DNA from: SKUL01 sp964487545
GTDB taxonomy: Bacteria > Bacteroidota > Bacteroidia > Flavobacteriales_D > SKUL01
NCBI GenBank assembly: GCA_964487545.1
Contig: CAZARI010000001.1
Location: 62,001-126,000, forward strand
Length of the DNA stretch: 64,000 nt
Direction of reading: 5' to 3'
A model generated the notes under the pieces. It did no database searches and was not told the origin of the DNA. It worked only from the letters and a program-made list of their open reading frames with translations. The position numbers and the translations under genes are program-made. Positions 26,753 to 38,300 of this stretch are shown here, in pieces (positions within the stretch are counted from its first letter, which is position 1; every line of letters begins with the position of its first letter).

Positions 26753-27619
26753 CTATTTTTCTCCCCTGAGCATCATCAAATAGCCCAGACCGAGCGTGAC
26801 AAAAAAGGAGAAACTGCCATAGATTACCGCCATTAGCGCCAATCCTTCGTACTGCAACACAGATGTGGCCAGAAAAATGGCGAGCACGCTGTTTTGTAAT
26901 CCAATTTCGACGGCTATAGTGTAACTTCCACGGTGTCGGATACCAATTAGACTAGCCAGGTAATACCCAATTAACATCGATCCGACATTTAATAACAACG
27001 CCGGAAAAAACAAAACCCAATTGGAAATTAGGTCCTTTACACCGTCACCGCTGTCGTCAAATAAAACAATGGCAAAAACGGTTAACAATATTCCCGGAAG
27101 CACATAGCGCAGTGGTTTGCGCAACTTAGCAGTAAGTTCTGGTTTCCAACTGTGAATCACCATACCGGCCAAGGTGGGTACCAATACGGTAAAAAGAATT
27201 TCAGAAAACAAATACCAAAAACCAATTTCTACCTGCTCTTCCTGACCGAGAAACATCTTGCTGGCCAAGCCAATTATTAATGGTATGGTAACCAAAATAA
27301 AAAAGCTATTGACGGTGGTCATCGTAACCGAAAGTGCTAATCTGCCCCGCAGCAAGAAGGTGACCAGATTTGACGAAGTGCCGCCTGGGCAGGCAGCAAT
27401 CAAAATCAGTCCCACTTTGTGAACATTGTCCATGGGCCACAAAACGGCAATTAAAAATGCAACGGCCGGTAAAATGATCAATTGACCAACTACTCCGAAA
27501 ATCACAGCCTTGGGTTGAACGAAAACAGATTTAAAACTGCTGAAATGCAAATTCAATCCGATTCCGAACATGACAAAAGCAAGTGCGATCGGAAAAAAAA
27601 TAGACTCTGATGTTCCCAT
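26753..27619 (-). CDS. bile acid:sodium symporter family transporter
   Basis: A 288-residue inner-membrane protein with nine to ten hydrophobic helices, of the BASS (SBF) family. The signature AACPGGTSSNLVTFLLRG near residues 88-105 and EIGLQNSVLAIFLATS near 238 are the two crossover regions that hold the sodium sites in this fold. Bacterial members carry organic anions such as bile acids, pantoate or keto acids; the substrate here cannot be told. It converges on the DUF4159 gene (14-base gap) and diverges from the PepSY-like gene across a region with two palindromes. Confidence 0.88.
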   Translation of the reverse strand: MGTSESIFFPIALAFVMFGIGLNLHFSSFKSVFVQPKAVIFGVVGQLIILPAVAFLIAVLWPMDNVHKVGLILIAACPGGTSSNLVTFLLRGRLALSVTMTTVNSFFILVTIPLIIGLASKMFLGQEEQVEIGFWYLFSEILFTVLVPTLAGMVIHSWKPELTAKLRKPLRYVLPGILLTVFAIVLFDDSGDGVKDLISNWVLFFPALLLNVGSMLIGYYLASLIGIRHRGSYTIAVEIGLQNSVLAIFLATSVLQYEGLALMAVIYGSFSFFVTLGLGYLMMLRGEK

Positions 27620-27696
27620 AGATTCTGGTGAAAGTCAAAAATACACAACTATCCGACGAAACAATACGCTGTTATGTGAAGAACCTGTACCCAATT

Positions 27697-27713
27697 TGTA
27701 GAATAGTTCTACA
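27697..27713. promoter_or_regulatory. 17-base palindrome, possible operator
   Basis: TGTAGAA and TTCTACA are perfect 7-base inverted arms around TAG. It lies in the 216-base region between the divergent BASS transporter and PepSY-like genes, 78 bases from the first and 123 from the second. Operator function is inferred. Confidence 0.4.
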
Positions 27714-27788
27714 TAAAGCTCACAACAGACACGCTCCTAACCCGCTAATAAAGAACCCTTTAACATCAGAATGGCTTGTGGTATGATA

Positions 27789-27802
27789 TTCCTTATTAGG
27801 AA
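27789..27802. promoter_or_regulatory. 14-base inverted repeat upstream of the PepSY-like gene
   Basis: TTCCT and AGGAA flank TATT, 34 bases before the ATG at 27836. It is a second symmetrical site in the same intergenic region and could be an operator or a weak hairpin in the leader. Confidence 0.3.
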
Positions 27803-27835
27803 ATCAAACAATTTTAAATTAAAAAACACCACAAA

Positions 27836-28183
27836 ATGAAAAGCATTTTTTTAACAGCAACTCTATTCGTTGCAGCATCTACGGTTTCGTTTGCACAGCA
27901 AGACACTACACAAACTTCTGATCAGGACACCACTGCTCTCAATATGATTGAAAAAGAGATGGACATGGCGCTTGCCTTTGCTCAGGAAGAAAAAGCCATT
28001 GAGGCAGAGCAGCTTCCGGAAGCTGTTCGCGCAACCCTTAAGAACGAAAAATACAAAGGTTGGAAAGTAGAATCAGCCAAAACCGTGCAAGCTCAGGACG
28101 GAACCCTTTACAAGGTGATTATCTCTAACGGAGAGAAAAAAGAAACCCTGACCATGGATGAAAATGGAAACGCAATTGCTTAA
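27836..28183 (+). CDS. small secreted PepSY-like protein
   Basis: A 115-residue exported protein with a clear signal peptide (MKSIFLTATLFVAASTVSFAQQ). After an acidic, helical linker, residues ~60-115 read LPEAVRATLKNEKYKGW, then AKTVQAQDGTLYKVIISNG and TLTMDENGNAI. This is the pattern of the PepSY-like (BLIP-like) fold: a helix followed by strands with a Y.V.(I/V) core and a D..G N-turn at the end. Such small periplasmic proteins are abundant in Bacteroidota and none has a firm function. It has a long upstream region with two palindromes and a strong terminator, so it is probably a regulated single gene. Confidence 0.72.
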   Translation: MKSIFLTATLFVAASTVSFAQQDTTQTSDQDTTALNMIEKEMDMALAFAQEEKAIEAEQLPEAVRATLKNEKYKGWKVESAKTVQAQDGTLYKVIISNGEKKETLTMDENGNAIA

Positions 28184-28206
28184 TTCCCTATAATTCTCCT
28201 CAAGTG

Positions 28207-28240
28207 AAAAGCGTCGGTCTATCAGTCCGGCGCTTTTTTT
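28207..28240. terminator. terminator after the PepSY-like gene
   Basis: AAAAGCGTCGG pairs with CCGGCGCTTTT around a 9-base loop, followed by T residues. It sits between converging genes and its T-run touches the stop codon of the hydrolase gene on the other strand. Confidence 0.85.
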
Positions 28241-28889
28241 ATGTATCCAGGTGATGCTGAATTCGACGGGTCAATTCTTCACCCATTTCATAGATCATAA
28301 AATGGTTTCCCCCTTCGATAATTTCCGCATGCTTGGCGCGTCTGCCGGGAAACAACGGATCGCGATTTCCATGCAGATGTATGTAATTGTGAGGCATCGT
28401 TTCATTGCTCCAGTTGATGCAGGCATTGATGGCAAACTCCAGAAACTGCGGCGAGCAGTTATGCAACATATCCATAAATAATTCGCGTTGTGTTTTGGTT
28501 TGCCAGCGCACCACCACATCGATCAATCCAGAAAAATTCTGAATAACTGAACCGCTCAACAGTGCGTTGAGCCTCATTTTTGCCACCGTCCGTAACTGTG
28601 GTGGTAGTTCATTTCGCGTTTTTACCGTCGAAACTAGAATCATTTTTTCCGGTGAAATGTGTTTTTGCAGCTCCACAGCTATCATTCCTCCCATTGACAT
28701 GCCAATGATATAAAACGGTTCGGAGGTGTCGATCATCGGAATATACCGCGCTGCATAATCGGCAATGGTAATGCAGTCGTCAGGTTCGATCCAGTTCAAG
28801 TAACGCTCTTCTATTCCGGTGATATTGAGTTGAGAAAAAAGCCGCTCGTCCGCTCCCAGCCCCGGAATGAAATACACGATTTTGTTCAT
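28239..28889 (-). CDS. alpha/beta hydrolase
   Basis: A 216-residue hydrolase-fold protein. The oxyanion region reads YFIPGLGADERLF, the nucleophile elbow is GMSMGGMIA (Ser) near residue 77, an acid is available in HGNRDPLFPG near 180, and the His is in GGNHFMIYE near 200, so a full Ser-Asp-His triad can be drawn. The start at 28889 (MNKIVYFIPG) was chosen since it overlaps the hutH stop in an ATGA arrangement; a start 12 codons upstream would run into hutH. The substrate is unknown. It is the last gene of the hisS-hutH-hydrolase run. Confidence 0.85.
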   Translation of the reverse strand: MNKIVYFIPGLGADERLFSQLNITGIEERYLNWIEPDDCITIADYAARYIPMIDTSEPFYIIGMSMGGMIAVELQKHISPEKMILVSTVKTRNELPPQLRTVAKMRLNALLSGSVIQNFSGLIDVVVRWQTKTQRELFMDMLHNCSPQFLEFAINACINWSNETMPHNYIHLHGNRDPLFPGRRAKHAEIIEGGNHFMIYEMGEELTRRIQHHLDT

Positions 28890-30391
28890 CGGAAATCTTC
28901 CGTTTTCAATCCGTAAACAAAGCACAGGGCCTCGCGCATCAACGGATACATCACCGTATCTTCGGTGACAAACGGAACGGCTTTTCGGAAATCAGCGTGT
29001 AGTTTCTCCACTGCAGGCGATGCCATTTGTGGGCGACGGAAATCCAGCGCTTGGGCGGCACTCATCAGCTCAATACCCAGCACCTGCGCCACGTTTCGCA
29101 CCACCTCAACGGTTCGTACCGCTCCGTTGGCCCCCATACTCACATGGTCTTCCTGTCCATTGCTCGAGTCGATTGTGTCTACCGAAGACGGTGTACACAA
29201 CTGCTTGTTTTTGCTAACAATGCCCGCTGCGGTGTATTGCGGAATCATAAAGCCCGAATTCAACCCCGGATTAGCCACTAGAAATGCCGGTAATCCGCGC
29301 ACGCCATTGAGCAGTTTAAATGTTCTGCGCTCGCTGATACTTCCAATTTCTGCCACAGCAATGGCCAGTTGATCGAGCGCGAGCGCAAGTGGCTGACCGT
29401 GGAAATTTCCTCCTGAAAGAATCAAGTCCTCATCAGGAAAAATGGTTGGGTTGTCTGTTACTGCATTGATTTCTCGCTCCAACACTTGCTTGATAAAACC
29501 GAGAACATCCCGTGTGGCGCCGTGCACCTGTGGCAGACAGCGGAAAGAATACGGATCCTGAACGTATGGTTTTTTCTGACTCTGGATGGCAGATCCCTCA
29601 AGGTGGCGACGCATATTTTTTGCCGATTCTTGTTGTCCTGGATGTGGCCGAATCTGGTGGAGCAAAGCATTATATGGCTCGGTACGGCCGTGAAAGGCTT
29701 CGAGGGACATGGCCGCAATCAAATCGGCATTATCTACCCATTGCTTGGCCCGCAGCCAGCTCCACACCGCCAATGCACTCATAAACTGGGTGCCGTTGAG
29801 TAAAGCAAGACCTTCTTTTGAACGCAGGGTTATCGGTTCGCGGTTGATTTGCTTTAAAAAATCTGCCCCACTCATGCGATCACCGGAAAAATCAACTTCC
29901 CCCATGCCAATAAGTGGCAGGCAAAGATGTGCAAGCGGTGCCAAATCTCCCGACGCTCCAAGCGATCCCTGCTCGTACACCACCGGAGTGGCTTCGCGGT
30001 TATACATGTCAACCAATAGTTGCAGGGTTTCGGGCTGAACGCCGCTGTGTCCGTTGGCCAGCCCCTTAATCTTAAACAGCAACATCAACCGCACCAAATC
30101 GCGATGGATTTCCTTGCCGGTGCCACAGGCGTGCGACATGACGAGATTTTTCTGCAATTGGGCCAGGTCCTCGTTTCCTATCACCGTATCGCAAAGCGAA
30201 CCAAAGCCAGTGTTTACCCCATAAACTGGATCGGTGTGACGCTCCATATATCCGTCGAGGTATTCTCGGCAACGCCTTACTTTCGCTAGCGATTCCTCAC
30301 CGATTTCTATCGTGGCTTGCGATGTGAACAAGTTCTGCACTTCCTCCAGTGACCATGCTTGTCCGTTGATGATGTGTTTGGATTGATTCAC
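28886..30391 (-). CDS. hutH: histidine ammonia-lyase
   Basis: A 501-residue aromatic amino-acid ammonia-lyase, converting histidine to urocanate and ammonia. The MIO-forming triad Ala-Ser-Gly lies in GSLGASGDLAPLAHL near residue 145, and VYGVNTGFGSL near 58 carries the catalytic tyrosine. The sequence is of the histidase type; some Bacteroidota relatives act on tyrosine, so activity should be taken as likely but not proven. The start codon is GTG at 30391, overlapping the hisS stop by 4 bases (GTGA). No hutU, hutI or hutG is in the window. Confidence 0.88.
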   Translation of the reverse strand: MNQSKHIINGQAWSLEEVQNLFTSQATIEIGEESLAKVRRCREYLDGYMERHTDPVYGVNTGFGSLCDTVIGNEDLAQLQKNLVMSHACGTGKEIHRDLVRLMLLFKIKGLANGHSGVQPETLQLLVDMYNREATPVVYEQGSLGASGDLAPLAHLCLPLIGMGEVDFSGDRMSGADFLKQINREPITLRSKEGLALLNGTQFMSALAVWSWLRAKQWVDNADLIAAMSLEAFHGRTEPYNALLHQIRPHPGQQESAKNMRRHLEGSAIQSQKKPYVQDPYSFRCLPQVHGATRDVLGFIKQVLEREINAVTDNPTIFPDEDLILSGGNFHGQPLALALDQLAIAVAEIGSISERRTFKLLNGVRGLPAFLVANPGLNSGFMIPQYTAAGIVSKNKQLCTPSSVDTIDSSNGQEDHVSMGANGAVRTVEVVRNVAQVLGIELMSAAQALDFRRPQMASPAVEKLHADFRKAVPFVTEDTVMYPLMREALCFVYGLKTEDFR

Positions 30392-31752
30392 TTTAAAAAA
30401 TCGATTAATTGAGTGGCTGATATTTCCTGTTGATCACCGGTTTGCATATTTTTTACCGTCAATTTATTGGCAACGATTTCGTTCTCGCCCGCCAACACCA
30501 CAAAGGGCACTTGCTTGTCGTTGGCGTACTTCATTTGCTTCTTCATTTTGGCCACGTCGGGGTATAGTTCGGCCACGGTTCCTGATTCGCGAAGAAGTTT
30601 GACTTGCTGCAAGGCGAAAATACTCTCTTCCCGGCCAAAATTGATAAACAACACCTGGGTGCCGGATGACACCTTGTCCGGAAACTTGTTCAACTCCAGC
30701 AGTACATCGTAGATTCGGTCAGCACCAAATGAAATCCCAACGCCCGAAAGATTGTCCATTCCGAACACCGCGGTCAGGTCATCATAGCGTCCACCGCCGC
30801 AAATGCTTCCCATTTTCACGTTGTCGGCAGTGACTTCGAAAATGGCTCCGGTGTAGTAATCAAGTCCACGGGCCAGCGTCACATCCACTTGCAGTTTGGC
30901 TCTTTTCAACCCAAGCTTCGAAACAATGTCCAGCACGATGCGCACTTCTTCGAGTCCTTTTTGTCCGATTTCCGATTGACTCAAAATGGTTTCCAGCGAT
31001 TGCAACAGCTCATCATTTTGGCCGAACATATCGAGCAGTGGAGATAACACTGCAATGGCCGTTGCCGGAATATTGCGTTCCTTCCATTCTTTGATCACGC
31101 CATCGGCTCCAATCTTGTCGAGTTTATCGAGCGCTACGGTCACATCGATCAACTGATTGTGCACGCCAGCCACTTCGGCCAGACCGCTCAGAATTTTGCG
31201 GTTGTTGAATTTAATGGTAAAAGCTTCCAGCCCAAGTGCCGCGAGCGCCTGGTCGAGAATCTGAATCATTTCCACTTCATTCAGCAGCGCGTCGCTGCCC
31301 ACCACATCGGCATCACATTGGTAAAACTCGCGGTAACGGCCTTTTTGCGGACGATCGGCACGCCACACGGGTTGAATCTGATAACGTTTAAACGGAAAGG
31401 TCAGTTCGTTGTAGTGATTCACCACAAAACGCGCAAAGGGCACGGTGAGGTCGTAGCGTAGGGCTTTTTCGGCAATAGATGGAGCCAGTTTTACCGAATT
31501 TTTCTCCTTGATGCTATTCTGATCGGCTTTTGACAGAAAGTCGCCACTGTTCAATATTTTAAAAATCAGCCGATCGCCTTCTTCGCCGTACTTTCCGGTG
31601 AGGGTAGACAGGTTTTCCATGGCTGGGGTTTCGATGGGTGCGTAGCCAAACTTTTCGAACACCTTGCGGATGGTATTAAAAATGTGGTTTCTTCGGCGCA
31701 TTTCGTGCGGCAGAAAATCGCGCGTGCCTTTGGGTAATGTGGGTTTTGACAT
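30388..31752 (-). CDS. hisS: histidine--tRNA ligase
   Basis: A 454-residue class II aminoacyl-tRNA synthetase charging tRNA-His. Class II motif 1 is in TPAMENL, motif 2 in YQIQPVWRADRPQKGRYREFYQCD (arginine pair), and the histidine-binding signatures ARGLDYYTGAIFEV and GGGRYDDL are present near residues 293 and 319. The anticodon-binding domain begins around residue 360 (QVLFINFGREE). The start at 31752 gives MSKPTLPKGTRDFLP, usual for the family. Its stop overlaps hutH by 4 bases. The 170 bases upstream to the small ettA-linked peptide contain no other gene. Confidence 0.97.
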   Translation of the reverse strand: MSKPTLPKGTRDFLPHEMRRRNHIFNTIRKVFEKFGYAPIETPAMENLSTLTGKYGEEGDRLIFKILNSGDFLSKADQNSIKEKNSVKLAPSIAEKALRYDLTVPFARFVVNHYNELTFPFKRYQIQPVWRADRPQKGRYREFYQCDADVVGSDALLNEVEMIQILDQALAALGLEAFTIKFNNRKILSGLAEVAGVHNQLIDVTVALDKLDKIGADGVIKEWKERNIPATAIAVLSPLLDMFGQNDELLQSLETILSQSEIGQKGLEEVRIVLDIVSKLGLKRAKLQVDVTLARGLDYYTGAIFEVTADNVKMGSICGGGRYDDLTAVFGMDNLSGVGISFGADRIYDVLLELNKFPDKVSSGTQVLFINFGREESIFALQQVKLLRESGTVAELYPDVAKMKKQMKYANDKQVPFVVLAGENEIVANKLTVKNMQTGDQQEISATQLIDFLK

Positions 31753-31922
31753 GTCGGAAATTAATGCCCCGAAGTTAAGGAGAATTGAGGATTTGACTGC
31801 GGGAAACGGTTAAACCGATTCCTGAGGGATTCAAAAGAACAAAGCAGCGCTGTTGGGTTCCACTCCTACTCTACGCAATTCAACTTATTGGTTTCGGGCG
31901 AGGAAAAGTGGCTATCTGGTCT

Positions 31923-32005
31923 TCAATCTTTGCGGTAAAACTGTCGATAGACCAGCCACACGAACACACCGATCATAATGAGAACTCCGATATTCCGCAC
32001 CCAAA

Positions 32006-32009
<4 letters not shown>
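31923..32009 (-). CDS. 28-residue single-helix membrane peptide coupled to ettA
   Basis: A short ORF on the minus strand, ATG at 32009, TGA at 31923. It encodes 28 residues: a short N-terminal part (MIWVRN), a continuous hydrophobic helix of about 15-17 residues (IGVLIMIGVFVWLVY) and a basic tail (RQFYRKD), the layout of a small inner-membrane peptide with cytoplasmic C-terminus. Its ATG overlaps the TGA of ettA as ATGA, the same coupling used by many gene pairs in this genome, so it would be translated by ribosomes finishing ettA. I recognise no family. The case rests on overlap and composition only; conservation has not been tested. Confidence 0.5.
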
Positions 32010-33697
<1,688 letters not shown>

Positions 33698-33748
33698 GAT
33701 ATTGAAAAATTGATGTCCAAAGGTAATGATTTCTGAGGCAGCAAAGGT

Positions 33749-34654
33749 TTAAGCGCCCACCTTGTCCGGTTTTTTTCCTTTGACTTGGTGCGTTTCGATA
33801 AAGCTGATAATTTCTCCTGCAATATCAATTCCAGTGGCTTGTTCGATTCCCTTTAAACCGGGTGATGAATTGACTTCGAGCACCAGTGGTCCGCGGCTCG
33901 AAACAATCATGTCCACTCCGGCCACATTCAGCCCCATTGCACGGGCAGCACGCAAGGCCAGTTTTCGCTCGGCTGCTTTTAATCGGATTTTTGTGGCTTC
34001 TCCTCCGCGGTGCAAATTTGATCGAAACTCGCCTTCTGCTCCCTGACGCTTCATGGCACCCACCACTTTTCCGTTAACGACAAATGCGCGGATATCTGCT
34101 CCGCCGGCCTCTTTGATGTATTCCTGAATTAACATGTTGGCATTGAGGCCGTGAAACGCTTCTATCACCGCATTGGCGGCTTTGCGCGTTTCGGCCAGCA
34201 CTACACCGATACCTTGGGTTCCTTCGAGTAGTTTGATTACACATGGAGCACCACCAATCTCTTTGAGTAGTGCATCAATTTGCTGCGGATTGCGTGCAAA
34301 AATGGTTTTTGGAATGTCGATTTCATGTCGCGAAAATATCTGTGTGCTGCGCAGTTTATCTCTCGACCGAACAATGGAGATTGACGAATTGACCGAAAAA
34401 ACGTTCATCATTTCAAACTGGCGTACCACGGCCGTTCCGTACATGGTTACCGATGCGCCAATTCGTGGAATAACGGCATCGATTCCTTCCAGCCGCTTGC
34501 CATTGTAATAGACCATCGGGTTTAACTTTTCGCCGATCATGGCACAATTCAAATGATCGAGCACCACCGCTTCATGACCCCGCTCACGCGCAGCTTCAAC
34601 CAGCCGACTGGTGCTGTAAAGTTTAGCATTCCTGGAGAGAATGGCTATTTTCAT
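33749..34654 (-). CDS. rimK: RimK-type ATP-grasp glutamate ligase
   Basis: A 301-residue ATP-grasp enzyme that adds glutamate residues to the C-terminus of ribosomal protein S6 in enterobacteria. Readable family marks are the N-terminal LYSTSRLVEAARERGHE, KLLEGTQGIGVVLAET in the ATP-grasp B region, and GVDMIVSSRGPLVLEVNSSPGLKGIE carrying the metal-binding Glu/Asn. Length is normal. It starts one base after the stop of the retropepsin-like partner, as in known rimB-rimK pairs. The S6 substrate is presumed from the family. Confidence 0.92.
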   Translation of the reverse strand: MKIAILSRNAKLYSTSRLVEAARERGHEAVVLDHLNCAMIGEKLNPMVYYNGKRLEGIDAVIPRIGASVTMYGTAVVRQFEMMNVFSVNSSISIVRSRDKLRSTQIFSRHEIDIPKTIFARNPQQIDALLKEIGGAPCVIKLLEGTQGIGVVLAETRKAANAVIEAFHGLNANMLIQEYIKEAGGADIRAFVVNGKVVGAMKRQGAEGEFRSNLHRGGEATKIRLKAAERKLALRAARAMGLNVAGVDMIVSSRGPLVLEVNSSPGLKGIEQATGIDIAGEIISFIETHQVKGKKPDKVGA

Positions 34655-34655
34655 G

Positions 34656-35072
34656 TTAAGATAATTTAGGCGTACTTAATAAATGCTTTTGACCAACATC
34701 CACGATAAACCGGTTTCTCAAAAACTTGCGACCCAAAAGCGCCGCGTGTTTCATATCCTGCCGATTGGTCAGGGTAAAAGTGGCAAGATATTCTTCATTT
34801 CCAAAAATCATGGGCATTCTAACGGCATAACGCTGCTGCACCTGCCCGTTTGAGCTCTTTACTTTACGACGGGTGAACTTATGAAATCGCACTACACGAC
34901 GGGAATTTCTTAAAAACCGGACACACAACACCTCTTTTCCTCTGTTCTTTTCCACCTCTACTGAAAAACAATGCAGTGAAGAAGTATGCGCCCCCGTATC
35001 AACGCGTGCTACCAACGGTGACTTTCTGACCTCCGGAAGCAAAATATACTCTTTGCTACCGATCAGTTTCAT
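34656..35072 (-). CDS. rimB: retropepsin-like RimB/ATP-dependent zinc protease family protein
   Basis: A protein of about 138 residues with the active-site motif VDTGAHTSSLH near residue 23, matching PF05618 proteins first called ATP-dependent zinc proteases and now seen as retropepsin-like aspartic peptidases. In pseudomonads this protein (RimB) modulates glutamate tailing by RimK. Here it lies directly before rimK with a 1-base gap. The start at 35072 (MKLIGSKEYILLPEV) fits the family; an ATG 13 codons upstream at 35111 is possible and lies closer to a TACCTTTG -7 box at 35143-35136. The gene symbol follows the rimABK naming and is tentative. Confidence 0.8.
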   Translation of the reverse strand: MKLIGSKEYILLPEVRKSPLVARVDTGAHTSSLHCFSVEVEKNRGKEVLCVRFLRNSRRVVRFHKFTRRKVKSSNGQVQQRYAVRMPMIFGNEEYLATFTLTNRQDMKHAALLGRKFLRNRFIVDVGQKHLLSTPKLS

Positions 35073-35135
35073 TTCACCGATTGATTTGTCTTTTGATAAC
35101 TGACCTTGCATAAATAGGATCTACCAGTGCGGGCT

Positions 35136-35168
35136 CAAAGGTATTTTTTTTATCAAGATAGAAAACAA
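35136..35168 (-). promoter_or_regulatory. possible promoter of rimB-rimK
   Basis: On the minus strand TACCTTTG (35143-35136) matches the -7 consensus; a TTG at 35168-35166 is 22 bases upstream, slightly beyond the usual spacing. Start of transcription would be near 35129. Confidence 0.4.
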
Positions 35169-35309
35169 CAGTGTAACATTCTGGAAGAAATTCACCGGCA
35201 AAACACAACAGTAGGAATCAGCTTCTGGACAAGAGTCAGTTATGCTACTAATCCCCAGTCAAGTCTAAAATTCCGAAACCATAAGGGCAGCATCACGTAA
35301 TAATAGTTT

Positions 35310-38300
35310 ATGAAATGGGACAGCCTTATGATTAATCATCGAGCCTTTATTCACCTGATTTTTGTCGCAACAGCGCTTATTTTTAGCGCATTACCCTTCA
35401 CAACCTCTGCACAAGTTAGCGCAGAAATGTCCACCACGGTAAACACCATTTGCGACGGAACCGCTTGTAACTACGACGGTCCAAGTATTCTCATTAATGA
35501 ACTGATGCTTTCGCCGAGCTCCTTCGACGGTTCGATGTGGGGCGGTCAAAATTCACAACGCGGAGAATGGATTGAATTATACAACCCCGACATTTGTAAT
35601 CCCATTGATATTTCGTGTTACTATCTCGGAAACAATGCCGATGACTCATCACCCTATCCCGGTGGTTATGTCATTCCTCCCGGAACGATTATTCCGCCGG
35701 CTGGCTTTGCCATGATCCGCGGAGTTAATGCGGCATCTGTTCCGAATCACTTGTTGGTAGAAAACGGTGGCAATGTGGTTGAACTGGTCGTTACTGGTGA
35801 AGGTGTTTGTGTGGGAGATGGTAGCCGCCTGTGGTTTCCCAACGCGGGCGGATGGTTTGGATTTTACGACAGCGATGGCGTTCCACAGGATGCTGTTTCA
35901 TGGGCCAGCATGGCGAATATCAACCTTGAGCCCTGTGTTCCGGAAATCGACGGCTGTAGTTTGAGCGGCGGACTGGTGAGCTATAACGGATTTCCCGCCG
36001 ATAGAAAAAACTACATTCTGAATGTATCGGCTGCCATCTATCAGGGGCAAAGTCTGCGAAGAATTCCCGACGGTGGTAGCTGGGACGGTCCCGGAACACC
36101 TACTTATGCCACCTGCAACGCGGCATGTGTAAATGTTGAATTCACGGTATGCAACGGTACCGCAACGGTCAATCCGCAGGATGGTCTTGCTCCTTTCACT
36201 TATCTATGGGACGATCCGCAGCATCAAACCACACAAACCGCCACGCGTCTTTGTGCCGGTGAGTATTGTGTTGAAATTACTGATGCACTGGGCCAAACCA
36301 CCATTGAATGTGTTATTGTAGAAGAGGCTTCATACGACATACACATGGCCGACGGGCTGTGTCCGGGAGAAAGCTACACCCTGCCAGACAACAGCACAAC
36401 CGCTACTCCAGGAGAATATGTTTTTGAGTACATCACTTCCGGTGGTTGCGATAGCGTGGTGACCCTGACCCTGGACTTTTTTCCGGATTATCATTTTGAA
36501 CTCGATGCCGAAATCTGTTCAAATCACAGCTATACCATGCCCGACGGTTCGGAGCAGTCGATCTCAGGAAACTATGTTTTTGAATTCGTCACAGAAAGCG
36601 GCTGCGATAGTGTCTACACCGTTAATCTTAATGTGCTTCCACCGGTTCAAGTGCCATTAGCAGCTTCCATTTGCCCGGGATCTACCTATATTCTACCTGA
36701 CGGAACCGAAGTGAGCGAGGCCAATCTCTACGAAGTGCTCATGCCCGGAGGCCAAGTGTGCGACACCTTATTCCTTGTTGACCTCATGGTGTATCCCGAA
36801 ATTGAAGTAGAAGTATCAGCAACAGATATTTCATGCACTGGAGCTGGTGATGGAAGTGCTGAGCTTTTAATCAGCGGAGGAACCACTCCATACACCTTTA
36901 TCTGGTCAAACGGTTGGGATCAGGGTGCATCAGCTACCGATCTTGAAGCCGGAAACTACAGCGTTCAAATCATCGATGTGAACAACTGTTCAACAACCAT
37001 TTCATTTGATATCAACGAGCCTTCGCCGGTGCAAATTATTGCGTCGACAGAGGAACTGATATGTATCGGTTCGAACTCAACACTCACGGCAACGGCATCT
37101 GGCGGCACAGGCAACTTCACCTATCACTGGAGCCACACGTCAGAAACCTCAGAAACGGCAATAATCAGCCCAACAGCGGACACTGAATACACCGTTTATG
37201 CCATGGACGATAATGGATGCATTACCGAAACCATTACCTTAAATGTAACAGTGATCGACATGAATGAAAGCCTGCTCACCCTTACCTCCGGACCTGCGGT
37301 TTGTTCTGGGGAAAGCACAACAGTGGAGGCTTTTTACGACGGCGCTCACCCGCCCTACTCCTATACCTGGAGTCACGGACTGCCCAACGGCCCCGGCCCG
37401 CACAGTGTCAATCCCGTGGAAACAACGGTTTATACCGTTACTGTTCAGGACGATTGTGGAAATCAGGTGCAGGCCCAAATCGAAGTGGTGATCAATCCAT
37501 TGCCTGAAATTGAAGTGAATATTAACCACATTTCGTGCTATGGCAACAACGACGGAACCGCCGAGCTTAACGTTTCAAGCGGAACGCCGCCATATTCGTA
37601 CAACTGGAGCAACGGCCATACCGGTCATGTGGCAGAAAACCTCACGCCGGGAACCTATACTGTAGTGGTAAGCGATGCTGAATACTGTAGCTCGGAGGTG
37701 ATTTTCACCATCGAAGAGCCCGCGCTGCTTGAACTTAGTGCCAACGCTAACGATTTGATTTGTCCGGGAGAGGAAGTCACGCTTTCGGCTGTTGCTACGG
37801 GCGGAACCGGAAACTACACCTATCACTGGAATCAAAACCTGGCGGATGCGGCAGCGCACACTGTTTCACCAGCATCTTCCACCACATATACTGTTTATGC
37901 AACGGACGAAAACGAATGTGTTACTGAAACCATTGAATTGACTGTTGAAGTTATTCTGATGAGCGAAGATTTGCTCACCCTTACCGCCGGACCTGCGGTT
38001 TGTTCTGGGGAAAGCACAACAGTGGAGGCTTTTTACGACGGCGCTCACCCGCCCTACTCCTATACCTGGAGTCACGGACTGCCCAACGGCCCCGGCCCGC
38101 ACAGTGTCAATCCCGTGGAAACAACGGTTTATACCGTTACTGTTCAGGACGATTGTGGAAATCAGGTGCAGGCCCAAATCGAAGTGGTGATCAATCCATT
38201 GCCTGAAATTGAAGTGAATATTAACCACATTTCGTGCTATGGCAACAACGACGGAACCGCCGAGCTTAACGTTTCAAGCGGAACGCCGCCATATTCGTAC

